A stretch of DNA of 64,000 nt. Origin: Leifsonia sp. fls2-241-R2A-40a. GTDB lineage: Bacteria > Actinomycetota > Actinomycetes > Actinomycetales > Microbacteriaceae. Positions within the stretch are counted from its first letter, which is position 1. Every line of letters begins with the position of its first letter. Positions 63,470 through 64,000 of the stretch are shown piece by piece. Both the position numbers and the translations under genes were made by a program. Under the pieces are notes generated by a model. The model did not search any database, was not told the DNA's origin, and saw only the letters and a list, made by a program, of their open reading frames with translations. Where the stretch lies: NCBI RefSeq assembly GCF_030209575.1, contig NZ_JARVRS010000001.1, forward strand, positions 3,224,001 to 3,288,000. The letters are read 5' to 3'.

Positions 63470-64000
63470 TCACTGGACAACGGACACCTCCGCGACGACG
63501 GACGACGAGACCGGGACACCCGGCTCCAGCGTCAGCACGGTGTCCGCCGCCGCGGTGACGGCATCCCGGTGGCTGACCACCAGCACGGCCGCACCTTCGG
63601 CGGCCGCCCGGCGCAGCCCCTCCATGAGGCGTCCCTCCGTGGCCGCGTCGAGGGCCGACGTCGGCTCGTCCAGAATGAGGACCGGGCACTCGCGGGACCG
63701 CAGCCGGTAGAGCGCGCGCGCCACCGCGACGCGCTGCGCCTGCCCGCCGGACAGCCCGGCGCCGCCCACTCCGAGCGGCAGCTGCGGATCGAGTTCGCCG
63801 GCAGCCGCATCCCGCAGCGCCGAAGCGACTCGGGCAGGGTCCACGACATCGCCCAGCGCGACGTTCTCGGCGATCGTCCCCGCGATCAACCCGGGCCGCT
63901 GGCCCGACCAGGCCACCGCCTCCCGGCGCTCGGCGACAGCGGACCGGCCGGATACCAGGACGCGACCCTGCGACTCCACGAACCCCAGCACCGCGCCCAC
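63470..64000 (-). CDS. cydD: ABC transporter, CydD-like (partial)
   Basis: 176 residues of the C-terminal ATPase domain; the start lies beyond the window. Signature LSGGQAQRVAVARAL, Walker B VLILDEPTSALD and H-loop VLVVSHRD are visible, preceded by the Q-loop AWSGQRPGLIAGTIAENVALGD. It should pair with the CydC-like protein encoded 4 nt downstream. Confidence 0.85.
   Translation of the reverse strand: MGAVLGFVESQGRVLVSGRSAVAERREAVAWSGQRPGLIAGTIAENVALGDVVDPARVASALRDAAAGELDPQLPLGVGGAGLSGGQAQRVAVARALYRLRSRECPVLILDEPTSALDAATEGRLMEGLRRAAAEGAAVLVVSHRDAVTAAADTVLTLEPGVPVSSSVVAEVSVVQ

Overview
The window is a high-GC actinobacterial chromosome segment. Its gene content and order fit the family Microbacteriaceae, probably near Leifsonia; that placement comes from gene order and protein style, not from a search. 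Nearly all conserved genes lie on the minus strand. Transcription signals are actinobacterial: many genes have a TANNNT hexamer 5-7 nt before the start codon, which points to leaderless mRNAs.

Layout. 1-7.7 kb: tRNA-Asn, then a minus-strand oligopeptide-type ABC importer (binding protein, two permeases, a fused double ATPase, a third ATPase) ending in a 2-hydroxyacid dehydrogenase. 7.9-17.7 kb: housekeeping block with dnaG, a DUF4282 membrane protein, dgt, a DusB-like synthase, a YbaK deacylase, an accessory DUF559 nuclease gene between two palindromes, a DsbA/FrnE oxidoreductase with a coupled 39-codon ORF, uppS and recO. 17.8-20.6 kb: a TRIC-type membrane protein and leuA, which has a leucine-codon leader peptide and a plausible translational attenuator. 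20.7-29.6 kb: an aminoacyl-phosphatidylglycerol synthase/hydrolase pair, a MacB/FtsX-type ABC pair and a NarL-type two-component system. 29.7-37 kb: the conserved era-corC-ybeY-phoH-HIT-rsmE-dnaJ-hrcA cluster with a CIRCE operator. 37-45.7 kb: two DUF4870 proteins, hemW, DUF1990 and DHFR-like proteins, lepA, an amidohydrolase, an epimerase and rpsT. 45.8-50 kb: holA, comEC and comEA.

50.0-56.7 kb is an accessory patch between comEA and leuS. It holds a DUF2071 protein, a broken serine recombinase, decayed membrane-protein ORFs, a DUF1801 protein, an alpha/beta hydrolase, a GNAT fragment, an ECF sigma factor with a membrane partner, two unknown proteins and a NUDIX hydrolase. Copies of one ~50-bp palindromic repeat (44 of 50 bases identical) sit at both ends. 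56.7-64 kb: leuS, divergent pabB/pabC-like genes and a CydDC-type exporter that runs off the window.

Most notable points: the palindromic repeats that bracket accessory DNA in two places, the leuA leader, the mirror-symmetric leaderless promoter between pabB and the pabC-like gene, the coupled 39-aa ORF behind the DsbA-like protein, and the 367-nt comEC/holA overlap.
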